A stretch of DNA of 64,000 bases from Meandrina meandrites (GCA_963693305.1 OY855911.1:31680939-31744938); one strand, 5' to 3'. Numbered from the stretch's first letter, positions 10,909-25,900 are shown. Numbers and translations are program-made. Notes: generated by a model from the letters alone, not told the origin.

Positions 10909-13900
10909 ATGGTGCCATTAGTATTGGAGATGTGAGTATCAAATTGAAGAAACCCTCTTCTCCAGAGTTAGTCCCAGTAAAGTATGGTGAGTAAATTGGT
11001 CAGTCAAGACAAACAAAATAAACTAGCTTACGTATTTAATCTTTTGTGTAGATGGGAGGCAGAGTTGTTAAGATGGTTTCCGCTGAACAATTGAGCAATA
11101 AATGCAAAAATAAAGATACCAAATTAAAAACTCCAAGCATCTTAACAGTTTGAAAACAGTTAAGAAGAACTGCGGGGTCACTTACAGAAATGGATTACAG
11201 TGACATGGTTCTAATAGTACATGTATACAAAACGTTACCGCTCTTTGAGCAGATTTTTGGAAATAATTTTTGCACTTATTGCTCGAACTTTCAGCAGAAA
11301 CCATTTTAATTGGCTAGTATATGCTTTTAAAATGGCTACCAAATTACTCCTGGTTGCTTCATGTTACGGAAACTGGAATGTGTATGTACTAGCTGTGGTG
11401 GGCCTCTTGATCCCTCCAATCCTTTGAATCAGAATAAGCTTTAAAGCTAGATATGAATAAATGTTAGCAATAACAAGGAATCATTGTTGATATGCTGTGA
11501 AGTGAAATGCCAAACATTGAGAAATCAACAGAGACATTAGTATTTTTTTTTAGATTTTACATGCTTCATACTGTATCTTAATGTTCTATCTGATCGTGTA
11601 AATTTTATATCTTTGCCTCAAACTTGAAATCTTAATTTTTTAAGCAGTAATCGTTGCATCTTTGATTTCTTCAGTGTACACTAAAATAAACTTGTTTCCT
11701 GATTTCTCATCTGTAGTCAATGGTGAACTTCCTCAATCAGTGCTCAAGAGTCTGCGATGGATCATGCAAAAGGTAATAATTATTTTAATGGAAGAACACA
11801 TTGCCAACCTAGCTTGTTAAAATCCTTAAATCTGATAGTTGCATGAACATCCAGGAAGATAACTAAGGGCCAACAGTAGGAACCATTCATAGCTTTGAGT
11901 AACATATGCAAGGAGTCCCTTTACTGGAGGAATACATAAGTGTATGCCGTTGCAATGGCAAGACTACAACTTAAGACTGATTAATTGCACCCTTCCAATT
12001 TTAGCTGTGTTCGTTCTTACAGAGGTGTGCCAAAGTGTTAAGTTTGTTATCATATCTGGCCATCTAATAGTAGAGAAATATCCTGAGGCATAGTTTATTC
12101 CATTAGTTGATTTTCATTTAGATTAGAACAGGACAACTCGGATTAATATTAATCCGTGGATTATAATAATAATAGATTATAATAGGCTTATTATAATCCG
12201 GTAATAGATTATTATAATCCAGTAATAGATTATTATAATCCGGTAATAGATTATTATAATCCGGTAATAGATTAAGGCACGGCAAAAAATTGGAAGGATT
12301 AGATTATTATTAATAATATAATCCAGATTAATATTAATCTCTATTATAATCGAGATAAAATTCCCGTGAATGTTCGGAGATACTGATATACAGCTCCAAT
12401 GACAGACACACTGCAGACATAACACAGGACTGACGGGACATAACACTGACCACATCAGTCACATGACGATCACTTGCATATGCTAGAGCTGGTAGATACC
12501 ACGATGTTGACCCTAGAAGTAAATGGATAGGAGCAAGCACCTCTTTGATCTTTGAATAATGCCAATCTTCGGAAGCTTTAGACAAAGATTAACCCTAGAT
12601 AGGAATAATATAAATACTACGTACGACTTTTATAGCAATCGTATGTAGGATTAATTTATATCAGGATGAATATTAATATCAATATTTAAGTAGGATTAAT
12701 ATTAATATTAATCAGATTAATATTAATCTTACATAGGATTAATATTAATCCTAATAGATTAAGGCACGGCTCAAACCTCAGTAATAGATTATAATAATCT
12801 ATTACCGGATTATAATAATCTATTACTGGATTATAATAATCCATTACTGGATTATAATAATCATTAAGATTAATATTAATGCGATTAATATTAATCCGAG
12901 TTGTCCTGTTAGAAGAAGTGCAGCCTGCTAATAAGTGATCTGAAACATTTTAGACCAATTTACCAATGAAAATTGGCATGGTTGGTACTAAACAATTAAA
13001 GTATGAGCAAAGTCAAAATGAAATCACCAGTCCATTAATGTTAAGCATTCTTTTGACTAATAAAATGTGTTTGCTTATTATCAACAGGACAAACTGGGTC
13101 AAGATGTTTTCCTTATTGGACCTCCAGGGCCATCAAGGAGACTGCTGGCCATGCAATACCTGGTTTGTTATACAGCTCTTTATTGCCATTTTTTAAATAC
13201 ACAACACAGAAATACATGGTTACAGTCAAATCTTCTCAATATGCCAAACCATACACATAATTATGCCAACCCTCCTAGATTATCTGGGAGTCTCCTGGAT
13301 ACAGAACAAATCTCCTCACAGGTCCACCATATGGCTCACCAAATCTCCTTGATACAAAGGAAAACGCTTAAATACAAGTCTTCACTCTTATTTTGGCCTA
13401 TTGTGGGCGGAAATTTGGAAAAAATTGACGCATTTTTGTAGATGAATCAGCAGAGCTCTGTTTTGAGGATTGACAAGAGGTATCTTGATGCAAAATTGGC
13501 GGTCTCCCGGATTTCAATTTTTGTAGACTGGCATCTCTGCATACAGTAGTAGTACTTAGTAGTATGGAGGTTCAATGGTACATTCTAAACACTTGTCTTC
13601 ATACCATCCCTGTTTGTGTATTACACAGCTGCCATGAATCAGTGTTTCACTGATAGCCACTTAGATTGAATCAACTTTTGAAACCCTTGGAAGAATGAAA
13701 TATTACAGTACTGTTTGAATCCAAGCTTACTTTCTAACAAAAATTATATAACTAATTAAAAATTAATTATAATGAATTATTAACTACTAGTAATATTTAT
13801 TATTAATAATTAATTATTATTTATTACCGGTAGTAATTAATTAGTAATTATTTTTATTCTATAGGAGTTGACCAAGCGTGAAGTTGAATACATTGCATTG

Positions 13901-16900
13901 TCACGTGACACAACTGAGTCAGATCTAAAACAGCGACGAGAAATCACTTCAGGGACTGCATATTATGTTGACCAGTGTGCTGTACGTGCTGCAACCAAGG
14001 GACGAGTGCTGATGCTTGAAGGGATTGAAAAAGCTGAACGCAATGTGCTACCAGTGTTAAACAACCTTCTTGAAAACAGGTCATGACATGCAAATGTATT
14101 TATAAAAGTCTGTGTCGAGCCAAGTGGCCCATACCCCCAGAGTTTATCCTGGTTTCTGTAGTTCTGCTCCCTCTGGATGGGATGCTGGTCCATTGCAGGA
14201 CTACATGTACCTCTCAGCATTAGTTTGCTGGTACCCATTTATACACCTGGGTGGAGAGAAGCACTTAGTTATGAGAGTAAGGTGTCCGACTTGCCCAAGA
14301 ACACAATGCAGTGATCCCAGCCAGGGCTTGAACCTTGGGCTGCTTGATCCAGAGTCCAGCGCACTAACCATTAAGCCAAGGCATCTCCATGATCCCATTA
14401 TTGTGGTACACTAGCTTCCCATTAAATTATTCGTGATTTTTGGCTTAAAAGTGCATAAAATTGTACGTTATGGACTGCAATCCTTTAGAGTTTCTACTTA
14501 AACAATTAGACTACCCACCCTTGGTTACTCACACACTACTCTTTAAAGGGGAAATTATTTGTGATTTTTGACTTAAAATTGCATAAAATTGTAAATTCTG
14601 GACTGCAGTCCTTTAGTTAATGAGGCTCCGCCCTGTTGACTATTTTCTTTGCTCATATTCAGGGTTGCCGCTAAGGGCCGGCTGCCGGCTAATTTCACCG
14701 GCTGAAAGAGAACTGAAATTTCACATGAAAGCAAAGACTTAGGTAAACTTTTAGGGCTGTGAAGGCCAGAAAATCCAGGTGGGCTTGTTCATGAGCTGGC
14801 TTAGCGTTTTCTTAGCTACATCCCTGCATATTGTAATTGTTAATTATCAGTCACTTTATGTTACAGACACTGGACTTAACTGTTGGCAATGATAAGCCAA
14901 ATGGCTAGCTACTACAGTCCAAATTTATTTATTGCTAATGTGCTGCCTTATTATTTTTTTATTTTACAGGGAAATGCAGTTAGAAGATGGAAGATTTCTG
15001 ATGGCTGCTGAGAGATATGATGCTCTTTTAAAAGTATAAAATAATTTGCAGTTTGATTGATAATATAACCAAGTACAATAACATATTAAGTGTACTCTTT
15101 AAGAAATGTGTTACAATACAAATATCTTATTGGTGATATGGCCATCATAACATAATTTTCTCTACCTTCCTGAATGATCTTACAATGTGCTCAGAACTCT
15201 GCCAGAATGTTTGGATAGTTCTCGTGATTTATATCAGTGGTGTTAGTTGAACCGAGGGTATAAGTTGCATGTCAATACGCACCAATGGCCAATGAAAAGA
15301 GTTGGCTACTTGTTCTACTTCGCTCAGAAAAGTTGGTAACTTTTTTCCCAAAATTGAAGTAATTAAAGAAAGATTGTTTCAAACAGCCACTTACTCTACT
15401 TGAACCATCTGCCTACTTTAAATTTTTATTAAACCCTCTCGCCATTTCTTAAGATTTTTTTTTACATCAAGTCATATATCGCCTACCTGATGATTTTTTT
15501 CTTTTTATTTTGATCACCCGTCTGCAAACACAAACCACATTCAATGTCTTTTCAGGAACATTCTGAACAAGAGTTGGATGCCTGGAAACTTGTGCGAGTC
15601 AGTGAAGACTTTAGAGTCATTGCACTTGGGTTACCTGTGCCTCGTTACCATGGCAACCCTCTTGATCCTCCGCTGCGCTCAAGATTCCAAGCAAGAGATA
15701 TTCATCTGTTACCATTCAAGGTGTGTGGCTAGAATGGAATTAAAGACCTGTACGTCCACATCATGAGCATTTTTATTTAATATATTACCATAGGTGGGAA
15801 TCAAATAAAAATCTTTTTTTTTTAATAAGAGTTGATTTAACAGGAAGTTAAGGTGCGGAGCTGGCTCATGAAAATACATTGTAAATGTTGTGGTTATAAA
15901 ATTAATATTACATATTTGTACCCATGCTGTCTGAAAGCATATAATTAGATACAGAGAAAATAAAGAAGCGTTTTCAAGTTGAATTACTCGCTCACCACAA
16001 GTCTCCCATAGTTCCGTGATTAGAGCATCCAGCTGGTATCTGGATGGCCATAGGTTTGACTCCTGTTGGGGGCTCAGAAAAACTTTTTTCTGATTAGTTC
16101 TACTTGAGAACGCTTCTTCATTTATTTTCACTTTATCCAAGTCACCATTCCAACTATCATGGTACAAGTTAATTTTTTAATTCTTCCTCAGGATCAGCTT
16201 GCTGTTCTCCAATCTGCCTGCCCCAATTTACCCCAAGAAAGGTTTGCACTAGATTTTTAAATTTTGTCTTTGTGATGATGTACCTGCATTCTATGACTCA
16301 ACAGCTTACAAATTGCAAGAACTAGGCCAAACTGTCAGATTTGTAGGGCAAAATGATCGTGGCTTACAAGTTTTAAGTTTGACAGATCACAAACAACTTT
16401 ATTTTTTTTTCTGACTGACTCATGACTGGCAATTTTATTAGGCACTTATTGATGCTAATTAATATCTTGAAGAACATATATTCATCAAAACAGGGGTTCT
16501 TATTACGAGGAGTGTATTAAATTGGCTGACAGGGTTAGGCGTTGTTAGTTATTTAATAGCAGGTTGCAGTGGGAAACTTTGGGCAAACACACCTTTATTG
16601 AAAGGAGCAGCCAATTGACTTTTGTCTTTGTTGTAGTTGCTGCATGTTATGAGAATATATTTAATACCTTTCATGATTTCCCCAGGTTAGCGCAACTGGC
16701 CTCATTTGCACACACGTTACAATCAACAGAGCTGGCTTCTGTTGGACTTCCAGACTTTCCTATTCACAATCTTGTAAATATTGTAAGAATTATGGTGAGT
16801 ACTGGGTTTTAAGAGGGTCGTACAGGGGTATTATCGTGATGCGTGATTAGCTGATTTTATTTTCCGTGAAACGTGAATTTAATAAATTTATTCTTCGTGA

Positions 16901-19900
16901 CCCGTGACCAGAAGGTTCTGCGTGACATGTGAAGAGCTTGAATTAATAACCGATATTCGTGATTTCACCACTTTATTGACTTTATTTTGCGTGATTTTGA
17001 GACGTGAGACCTCAAATGTGATCTCCGTATAATTATCGTAATGTCAAACACTCTTTGTAGAGTAAGAAGTTAGAACAGGATAAAAGAGTATGTTTCTTTC
17101 TTATTTTCGTAATTTCTTAATCAATTTTGATTTCTTCAAACACCATTTGTAGCGTAAGAAGAACAGGATAAAAGAGTACTTATTTTCGTGATTCGGGAAA
17201 ATGAAATTTCAATATCCATGATCTGTGATTCGTTATTTTTTTTGTCCGTGAATCGTGCCAGAGACCCCCCCTGTACGACCCTCTTTTAACTTCTCTGTGG
17301 ACACCTCATGAGCATGAGCAAACAAAAAGCACATGTATACTGTTTGTTGTGGTATGGAGATGGTTAACCAACTAGCACAGATTGTTTCAATCGTCACACT
17401 TTTTCAAAAAGTTGACTTTGATTGCTATAGGAGCTGTTTATAGATCACTAAAAATTTTTCCCCACTTCTTAACGTATTTTTTTAACTGGCACAGTGTGAA
17501 ATTTTTTCGCGATTAGTGTTGATTTCTGACTTCTAAATTTTTTCCCAGGACATAAACCCAAAACACTCATTAGAAGAACTCATTCGCAGACTGTATCCTC
17601 ATGATCTGATACTTGGCGATGAAGGACAAAAGGTTGTTAAGGATGCACTCAAGGTAAAAACAAATTAATATAAAAAAACAATAAATAAATAAATAATAAA
17701 TAAAAATAAAATAAATAAGTTAATTTAATCTGTGTAAGATGCTGTCGATTTTTCCCCTGGCCCCTTGCTGTCTGACTTTCCTGTTTACCAAATTTTTCCT
17801 TAACTGGTTTTAATTACTTCAGAGATGTTTGAGATTTGGCATAAAAAAATAGCTCTACACTCTACGGAGATCTGTGAACTGTAGTTTGTAAATCAACTTT
17901 ATGTATCAAAAAATATCATTCATCCTTTGTCTTTCCTCTTTCAGACATTTAATCTTGATGATGGAAAAACAAAGACGTCTTCGTCAACCTCAGTTGGTAG
18001 AATAAATACATTTAGGACTGAATCTTCTATACCCATGGCATCTGTCGAACTTGTGACAGGAAAACGGAACACAGCATTTGAGACTCACGCTGGCAATGAA
18101 GCAACTCACATAAAAAAGAATAAAGCGGAACAATTACAGGTATAAATGCTGGAGTTATGGTTTTGAAGTAATATATCAAAAACAAGAGTGTTCAAATTTC
18201 CAAACACCTTGAAGAACGTTAAAAATATCATGTGCGGCAAAGTATTGCAGATGAAAATTTCGAGATGTCTGGTAATGTGATGAAACACTTTCTCGAGTAT
18301 TTATATTACCTTCTCAGTTGAAACTAAAACTACTCAGTCAAGCACTGCAATTTTACCCTGATTTCTTGAACCAATGTTTGTTTCCCTTTGAGGTTTGAAT
18401 AATCGGGATTCCACTGTATAATGGGTTTGTGAAGCTGTTTCCAAGTGTTGTGATTCCATGACTGACAATATTTTTTTTTTCTGGCAGTTTGTTATGACAA
18501 AATCACATTCCAAGGTGCTGTCAGACATGCTGGAGTCTCATGCTGTTCATGATTTTTGTCTTGTGGGACCCAAGGTCAGAATTTCATGTTAACACTTGTT
18601 TTTATTTGTGTTTTTTGTACTGTTATTATTGTTACCTTCACTGACAAGTTTGTCATTTTTGTGTTAATACTTTTGTAGGGTTGTGGAAAAAGTGTACTGG
18701 TCCAACAGTTTGCCAATTTTCTGGGCTACAACATTGAGCCTGTTGTTCTTTATCAGGTAAAAGTGACGCCCGGTAAATATAACAGTTCTCAACAAAAGCA
18801 AAGACAAAAGCCGATCACAAGAAACGTAAACAACAACAACAAGGAAAAAAATATATGAAAATATTAAAAAACATGTAACTGGTGCTAAGTGTGCAAAAAC
18901 ACACAGAATCACAGTCCTGCAAGCACTGCAGGCATATATGTATGATGTACAGTATTTATTAAGGGGGGTCCTTCTTAACTACAGATCCATAGCAGTTGCT
19001 AAGGGATTGCTGAAGACGAATTTTGGTGGCAAGCCATTTTGCAGCGTTTCGTATTGCTAAATGGCGAATCTTTTAGAGGGGAACACCTGCTTTGAAAAAA
19101 TTGACACTGCTCGCGCGTACCTAGTGCCAGTCCCAAACCGCGCGTTAGAATTTAAAATCCCTAAAACTTGGAGGAAAGAAGGTAGAGTTCCATACTTTTT
19201 TAAGAATCAGAAATAACTGAGCCTTCTTTACAATCCTACGTAAGGATTTACCATTTACACATAAAAAAAGTAACGCTACTGAAGAAAGTCTGGATATACG
19301 GGTGTCTTTTACGTCATAACTTTTATAATAATGCGAATTTCATAAAACCCATACGAAGCATTAAGCATGTGGACGTTCTTTATTTATTGGCACTGATTTT
19401 AATTTTCAGATCTATATGCCCTTTCAGTTTTAGGGTTTTTTCTATTCTGGTCACGTGGCTTGTCAAATATGGCCGTGTTTTGAAACTCTTGAAGGACTCT
19501 TCAATCGAACAAAGTTGTGCAAAAACCATATCCATAGGAAGTCTGGTTTCCAAAATAGGATGGTTAGATACCTTCCATAGCAACAAATTGGTAGTTAAGA
19601 AGGACCCCCCTTAAGTATGTGACAGTTCCGTGTTTTGCAATTTGACTAAATTCCAAAACTACGGTGGTCTAATGGTTAGTGCGTGGACTCTGATCTGGAA
19701 CAGGCCATCGTTGTTCACGCTTTACTCTCATAGTGCCTCTCTCTTCCCAGGTGTATAAACGGGTACCGGCTAATTTAATGTTCTGAGTAACCTTGAGATG
19801 GACTAACATCCCGTCCATGGAGGAGTAGAAATACTCCTAGTTGCTTAATGCTATGGAAACTGGGATAAGCTCCGGCCTGATGGGCCGCTTTACCATTTCA

Positions 19901-22900
19901 AGATTTCACTCTTGTTTCTAATTTATGTAAACTGCAATGTTAAGTCTGACCGACTTGTTTACATCTGTTGATCCAGGACATGACGGCAAGAGATCTACTA
20001 CAGCAGCGGATAACTTTAGCCAATGGTGACACAAGCTGGCGGTACTCACCCCTGGTAATGGCCGCTCTGGAGGGAAGCATAGCAGAGTTGGATGGAATCC
20101 ACAGAGTGAATCCTGGGACACTTGCAGTGCTGCAAAGGTAGCTGAGAAGAGGCATACCATATATTGGTTTAAAATTTTCATTAGGGTAACCATTTCAGCT
20201 GCAGACTCAACAAATTTGTCATTGTCAGTTAGGCATTCACCAGCGTCCTTGCCTTACACGGTTCTCTGCCAAGTTAGCTCCTGGAACTTTAGATTGAAGT
20301 ACCAGTACACAACTATGTATGTGCTAGAACAACTTGCATGAGTATGACAAGATCGTCACGTATCGCTAACCCCGTCCCCAGAGGGCTCTGGGAAAGATGT
20401 TGGTTTAAACGTCGTACTTGTTGTCGTATTTGATCTGTAGATGTCTAATAGATTGACGCCGTAATGACAAATAAGACGCTGATCACTACTGTAGTCTTTC
20501 CAGCTACAAACAGAATTTTTGTCCTTCTTTTCTCAGGCTTATCAGTGAAAGGGAACTGTCTCTGTATGATGGAACAAGGCTGTTGCACCATGAAAGATAC
20601 AAAACGATAAAAGAGGACAACAACTTGTCTGATCGAGAGATGGCCTCTAGGTAGGACAACATCAGCCAGCACTCTCTACCTAAGAGTAAAAAATTGTCTT
20701 TAAATATCGAATACGGTTAGTCAGGGGTTGACATATTATACGTTGAACAATTTGCCATTGACTCTTTTTCATTGTTTCTTAGATGTCTCGACTAATACTT
20801 AATGAAATCAGTAACGAAAGCGAGTTCGTTGTTACACGCTTGAAACGTAGCGTGAGGCTTGCGCGCGTGACCAGAAGCATTACTTTTTGAATCTCTTAAA
20901 CTCGTGTAATGCATTTGTATGCTTCTGGGATTTTGATGTGATCGTTCCCAGCATTTGGGTCTTCCGTCGAGTGCCACGCTTCTAGTAAAATATTGTTTTG
21001 GCAAATTACCGGGGTAACCTGACCAAATGTTGGGTTAGCGTACAAAAGACTAGCATTCTATCCAGAGGAGGCTTCATTCTACAGAACTGTACCGTTTAGT
21101 ATTACTTACCAGAATTAACTGACATTGCACCTAACAGACTTTATCTTGCGTTGTGTTTCCATTAAGGAGGCAGCGTGGCCTAGTAGTTAGGGCACTGGAC
21201 TTGTAATCTGGAGGTCCCGGGTTCAAATCCTCCTCCCTGTCACTAGATGGATTTGTGTTCGGTGGTCCCGAATTCAACTCCTCCTCGCTTTTTATATAGC
21301 CAACTGGTCAGCCTCCTGCCAGTTGGGATTTTTAACAAGTTTCTGTTTGATTTATAATATTTGTTTCACTATTTACAGTGTCCTCAATTAGCACAGCCGT
21401 GCTAAATACATTGACACTTAAATAAAGTGATTGTCATTATTATTATTATTATTATTCTAGGGGAATCTTGTGCATTCATCCATCATTCCGCATCGTTGGA
21501 TTGGCTGAGCCTCCTGTGATTGGCAGCTCTCAGCCCCAGTGGCTGAACTCTGAGCTTCTGTCCATGTTTCTGTTTCATCATGTAAGCCCACTCTCCAAAC
21601 AGGAAGAAGCTAAAGTGATATTTGACATGGTAAGAGACAGAGACGTGACAGAAGGTGTTGATTATGATTTCGAAAACCCTAGCTATGCACCTATTTTTAC
21701 ATGACTAAATTTTGCAAAAACACCCTTGTGAAACGAGTCGATGAACATTTTGCGCGAGGTGTTTTTAAGATGAACCTGCGGCATGTCAAACAAAAACATT
21801 TCTGTTCTCTTTTTGAGCATTTAATCATTTTGACACTAGGTTCCAGGCTCCCCACGTGATGTCATGGACAAGCTGCTAAATCTTACTGGCAAGTTACGAT
21901 CGTCAAAAGATCCTACGGTGAGATTTTGGTTCTGTGTTTTCTTTTAGTGTAGTGACCTGTAATTTGTCATGTATTTAACCATATAATGGAAGTTTCTTGT
22001 ACAATTGTCAATAAACAGTAGGCATCCTTTCAGAGTCAGCCATTTTAAAATCAGATACAATTCATAATTCAAGAAGGAATTTCAGTTTCTGATTGTAAGT
22101 TTCTTGTCCGATGTTTGATACACGCAGGTTTCTTCCATTGCATCGTCATTGTCCACAAGACAGCTGCTCCGTATTGCTCGTCGTCTGGCCAATTACCCAG
22201 CTGAAGATCTGGAACATTCCATTCACAAGGCTTGTTTAGCAAGGTACGGCTAAACATCAGTAAGGAAGGGTTGTCGAGTTTCTTATATATCCCGAATTTG
22301 AGTGGCTTTCTAAAGACTACTGTACTTTTGCTGATGAAGAATTATACTATGAAAAGAGTAACTCCTTATTTGCATGTAGGTTTTTACCAAGGCTGGCTGC
22401 TTCATCGCTGGAAAAAGTACTCAATGATTCTAGAATACATGTCCAGAAAGACCCCTCTGAACAGGAGCCTGTGGAAGCCAGTGACTTTGTCTGTGAGTTC
22501 TTTAGATTTAATTTTTTAATACCCCCTTGATCAGTTTACCTGTAGTTTTACGTAACAGTAGGTAATCACGCAAGTAGTTACTATGGCGACCAGTAGAGCG
22601 GTTTTAATGCAACTGTCAAACGCAATTTAGTGTCGGAAATGCTACTTCATTGTAAAATGTTGAACTATGTTTCACAAGTTCGTTGTAATAAACTTTAGTA
22701 AAGGACTAAATCCAGGGCTTCCAGTTCACTCTTTTATTGAAGTCATTCCGAACCTTTTCAAAAGGAACAAAGCTGTTTGCCCTTGAGTATTGTCTATCAT
22801 TGAAGAAGATAGCATACTGCCAATTGCGAGAAAAGCCGCATAACACAAACCACGACATGTTGGTTTGCCGGTAGCTGCTCGTTGAGTATCGCTACCGAGG

Positions 22901-25900
22901 TACCGGTACTTCAAGATTACTGGTTTTTGTTATTTTCAGGTGAAATAAAAGATGGAGAGCTGCATATTGGTCAGACAACAGTACCAGTCTATAATCCAGA
23001 GAATAAAACTAAAGTTCCTGATGTGTTATTCTACGAAAATCATCAGGTGAGGGCAGATGAGGACAGACGTGCCGCAATCAGCTTATGACACCTGAAACAC
23101 TTAGTCGGGAAGTTGATAATCGAAAATTAACTGTCGCAGTGAATTTGGAGAAAGCTGGCTAAAATCTCTCTATTTAATTCGTTGTGGGTTTCCTTTTCGT
23201 ATAATTGTGCACTTGCTTTTCTTAATCATACCTTCCTGTTGTATTTTCCCAAGTTGAGAGTAGTATAGTAGGGGCAATTTTTGCCCCTTTTTAAAATAAG
23301 TTAATCTTTTTTTCTTGAACGGGGGTGAAATAGTCACTTCAGATTGGTAATAGCAGTACTAGTGGTGTATGTTTTCGTTTGAGTTTTATTTTGTCATACG
23401 CTGAAGATTGACTTATTGACTTATCCCTCTTTTTTCATTCATTTAAACATTTATCTCACTTTGCTATCTTTCTTGCAGCACCTGAATGTTATGGAAGACA
23501 TGCTAAAAGACTTCATGCTTGGAGAACATTTATTACTTGTTGGAAATCAGGTATAACATTAAAAGTTATAAAACTTACCAAAAAAGAAAGACTTAAATCC
23601 CGAGGTTTCACACACTGAAGCATATGATCCGCTTTTCCAGTTGTTTACTCGCTCACTGCATGATATTGTACCAAGAATAAAGTTAAATTAAGTAATTTGA
23701 ATTATTTATTGAATTCGCAAACTCAACTGTGTTGCTGTTTAGACTGATTGTATTGTTCCCATTTGTGTATCCAGGGAGTTGGAAAAAATAAAATTGCCGA
23801 CAGATTTTTACATCTTTTAAACCGCCCGAGGGAATACATTCAACTTCACAGGTGTGTTGTGAAATGATTGTGAAATAGTTGAAACAGTGACTTTGAACGT
23901 CTATTTAGTTTCGATTAGTTTAAACTGTTATTTTTTAATTTCGAGTGATTTCCGGTCAGCGGTCGTGACTGTATTTTAGTCTCATCATTGCTTACCTCCC
24001 CAGAACTCGGAAAAGTGCTGAACACGTTTTCTCGCTCACTCAACATGATCGCCATTTTGTAAAACTGTCGAACCGAAGTGAAATATAGTTGAGTTCCTAT
24101 AACTGTTGTATTTACTGCTTCTCCACAATGGTACATTTGCAGCCTTTATTTTCCCCTATAAATAAAGATTCTTTGTTATTGTCTCAATGTCACAGGGACA
24201 CCACAGTCCAGTCTCTCACCCTTCAGCCAAACGTTCAAGATGGAGTCATTATTTACGAAGACTCACCGCTGGTCAGTAATAACACTCCATCGTGTAGGCC
24301 ACAATCTTCCATTGGTTTTCTGACGAAAGAAATTCCTTTAAACTTTTAGAGTAGCGTTTCTGTTCAGCTTGTAAAGCAATACTAGCCACACACGTTAATG
24401 AGTTTTAAAGTCATGGGTGTTGAAAGAAAAATCCAATGTTTCCCAATAAGCCTTTTTCATATTGATCTGTATATGTTTTTTTCTCTAAACTTGGCAATTT
24501 TCGGGTGCATTGGGAGGTTGTATAGGAGACTTTGTTGTAAAGTATAAACAATCTGGTCACCCCCGTCTCCCTCAAGAATTACAAAGATCCATCCCGTAAT
24601 GCCAGGTTCGGTTTATTCTCCTCAGGTTCGCGCGGTCAAGTTTGGTCATGTGTTAGTCGTTGACGAGGCGGACAAAGCGCCTACCCACGTGACCTGCATA
24701 CTGAAGTCCTTGGTTGAGAGTGGCGTGATGGTTCTTGGGGATGGTAGACGGATTGTGACGGGTAAGTGACATATCGTATGCTCTGTGTTAATTTCAACCT
24801 TGACAGAAAACAAGTTAAACTGGTTTCTTTCTCGTTTTACAGGTGACGATACAACTCCTCTGCCCAGTAATGCTATCAGGGCTCACCCAGACTTTAGAAT
24901 GATTGTTCTTGCGAATCGACCAGGATTTCCTTTCTTGGGAAACGATTTCTTCGGATCTCTTGGTGAGAACTTTTCAGATTGTTTTGATTCTTCCTGTATT
25001 TTATACTGAAAGCTCCATAATACATTTGTTTTACTTCGCTTCTCACGAGTTGAGATTTTTTCCTTCCTAATTTGCTGTTCGAAACTTGACGACGACATTT
25101 TTTTATTCTTGTCGCAGGTGATATATTTAGCTGTCACGCAGTAGATAATCCAGACTTTGAGTCAGAAATGGTAAGCTCACAGTACACATTTCTTTTCATG
25201 TTAGTATGAGAATTAGATATTGAGCATTTTCGCGAATTGTGGGGTTAGAAATTTTACAGCAGTGTAGCAGTTTTAAGTAAACTTGTAATTCTACTGGTTC
25301 TCTAGTGTAGCAGTTCCTAATGGTTTTGGGGCTAGAGGCATTGTTCCTGTTGTTTGTTCTATTGTCTCTTTTCTCCAGTGGTGTAGCAGCTCTTGTAAGC
25401 TTGTAATTCTACTGGTCCTCTAGTGTACCAGTTGCTATCGTTTTGGGGGACTAGGGGCATTGTCCCGATTGTTTGTTCTATTGCTTTCTCGAAGGGTAGT
25501 GTGTAATACATGCGAGAACTTGCTAGAGCTGCTACCCGATCGAAATTTTGTCGAAGTCGAAGCACCTTTCAGGGTTCATACGGGTCATGGGAAACCTGGA
25601 AAGTCATGGAGTTTTAGAGTGTCATTTTCCAGCCCTGGAAAGTCATAATGATATCTTCTTCACTGTCTTCTTGTTCTGGAAGCTCACGTCTGTATCATTT
25701 GATTCTCCTTTAGGCGATGTTACGTAAGTACGGTCCCAGTGTTCCACAGGAGCTTCTCCATAAGCTGGTGAATGCATTTGGTGAATTACGATCCCGAGCT
25801 GACCAGGGTCTGATCTCTTATCCTTACTCCACCAGGGAGGTGGTCAGTGTTGTCAAACACTTACAGGTAACAGAAACCGATGTCGCGTGATGTGTCACGT

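Larger units (their letters stand above)
10909..16794 (+). other. VWA8: VWA8 exons 1-8 (first AAA module)
   Basis: Exons: 10909-10986, 11717-11772, 13088-13162, 13865-14079, 14970-15033, 15556-15720, 16192-16241, 16686-16794. They encode GAISIGDVSIKLKKP, the helix SLRWIMQK, then DVFLIGPPGPSRR. This last is the position of the first P-loop, but the invariant Lys-Ser/Thr is absent, as I recall for human VWA8 too, so this site probably does not hydrolyse ATP. Next come EYIALSRDTTESDLKQRRE and a Walker-B-like LMLEGIEKAERN, then a sensor/arginine-finger region (LPVPRYHGNPLDPPLRSRFQ). Each junction restores the frame. Confidence 0.92.
17549..22492 (+). other. VWA8: VWA8 exons 9-18 (second AAA module)
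   Basis: Exons: 17549-17653, 17945-18139, 18488-18574, 18679-18756, 19977-20137, 20537-20650, 21461-21629, 21840-21917, 22128-22243, 22380-22492. The canonical P-loop GPKGCGKS is split by the intron between 18574 and 18679. Downstream landmarks are the MTARDLLQQR helix, LDGIHRVNPGTLAVLQR and PSFRIVGLAEPPVIGS. The exon at 17945-18139 is a low-complexity, Ser/Thr-rich linker and is the least conserved part. The acceptor of the exon at 21461 directly follows the ATT-repeat tail of a SINE. Confidence 0.92.
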
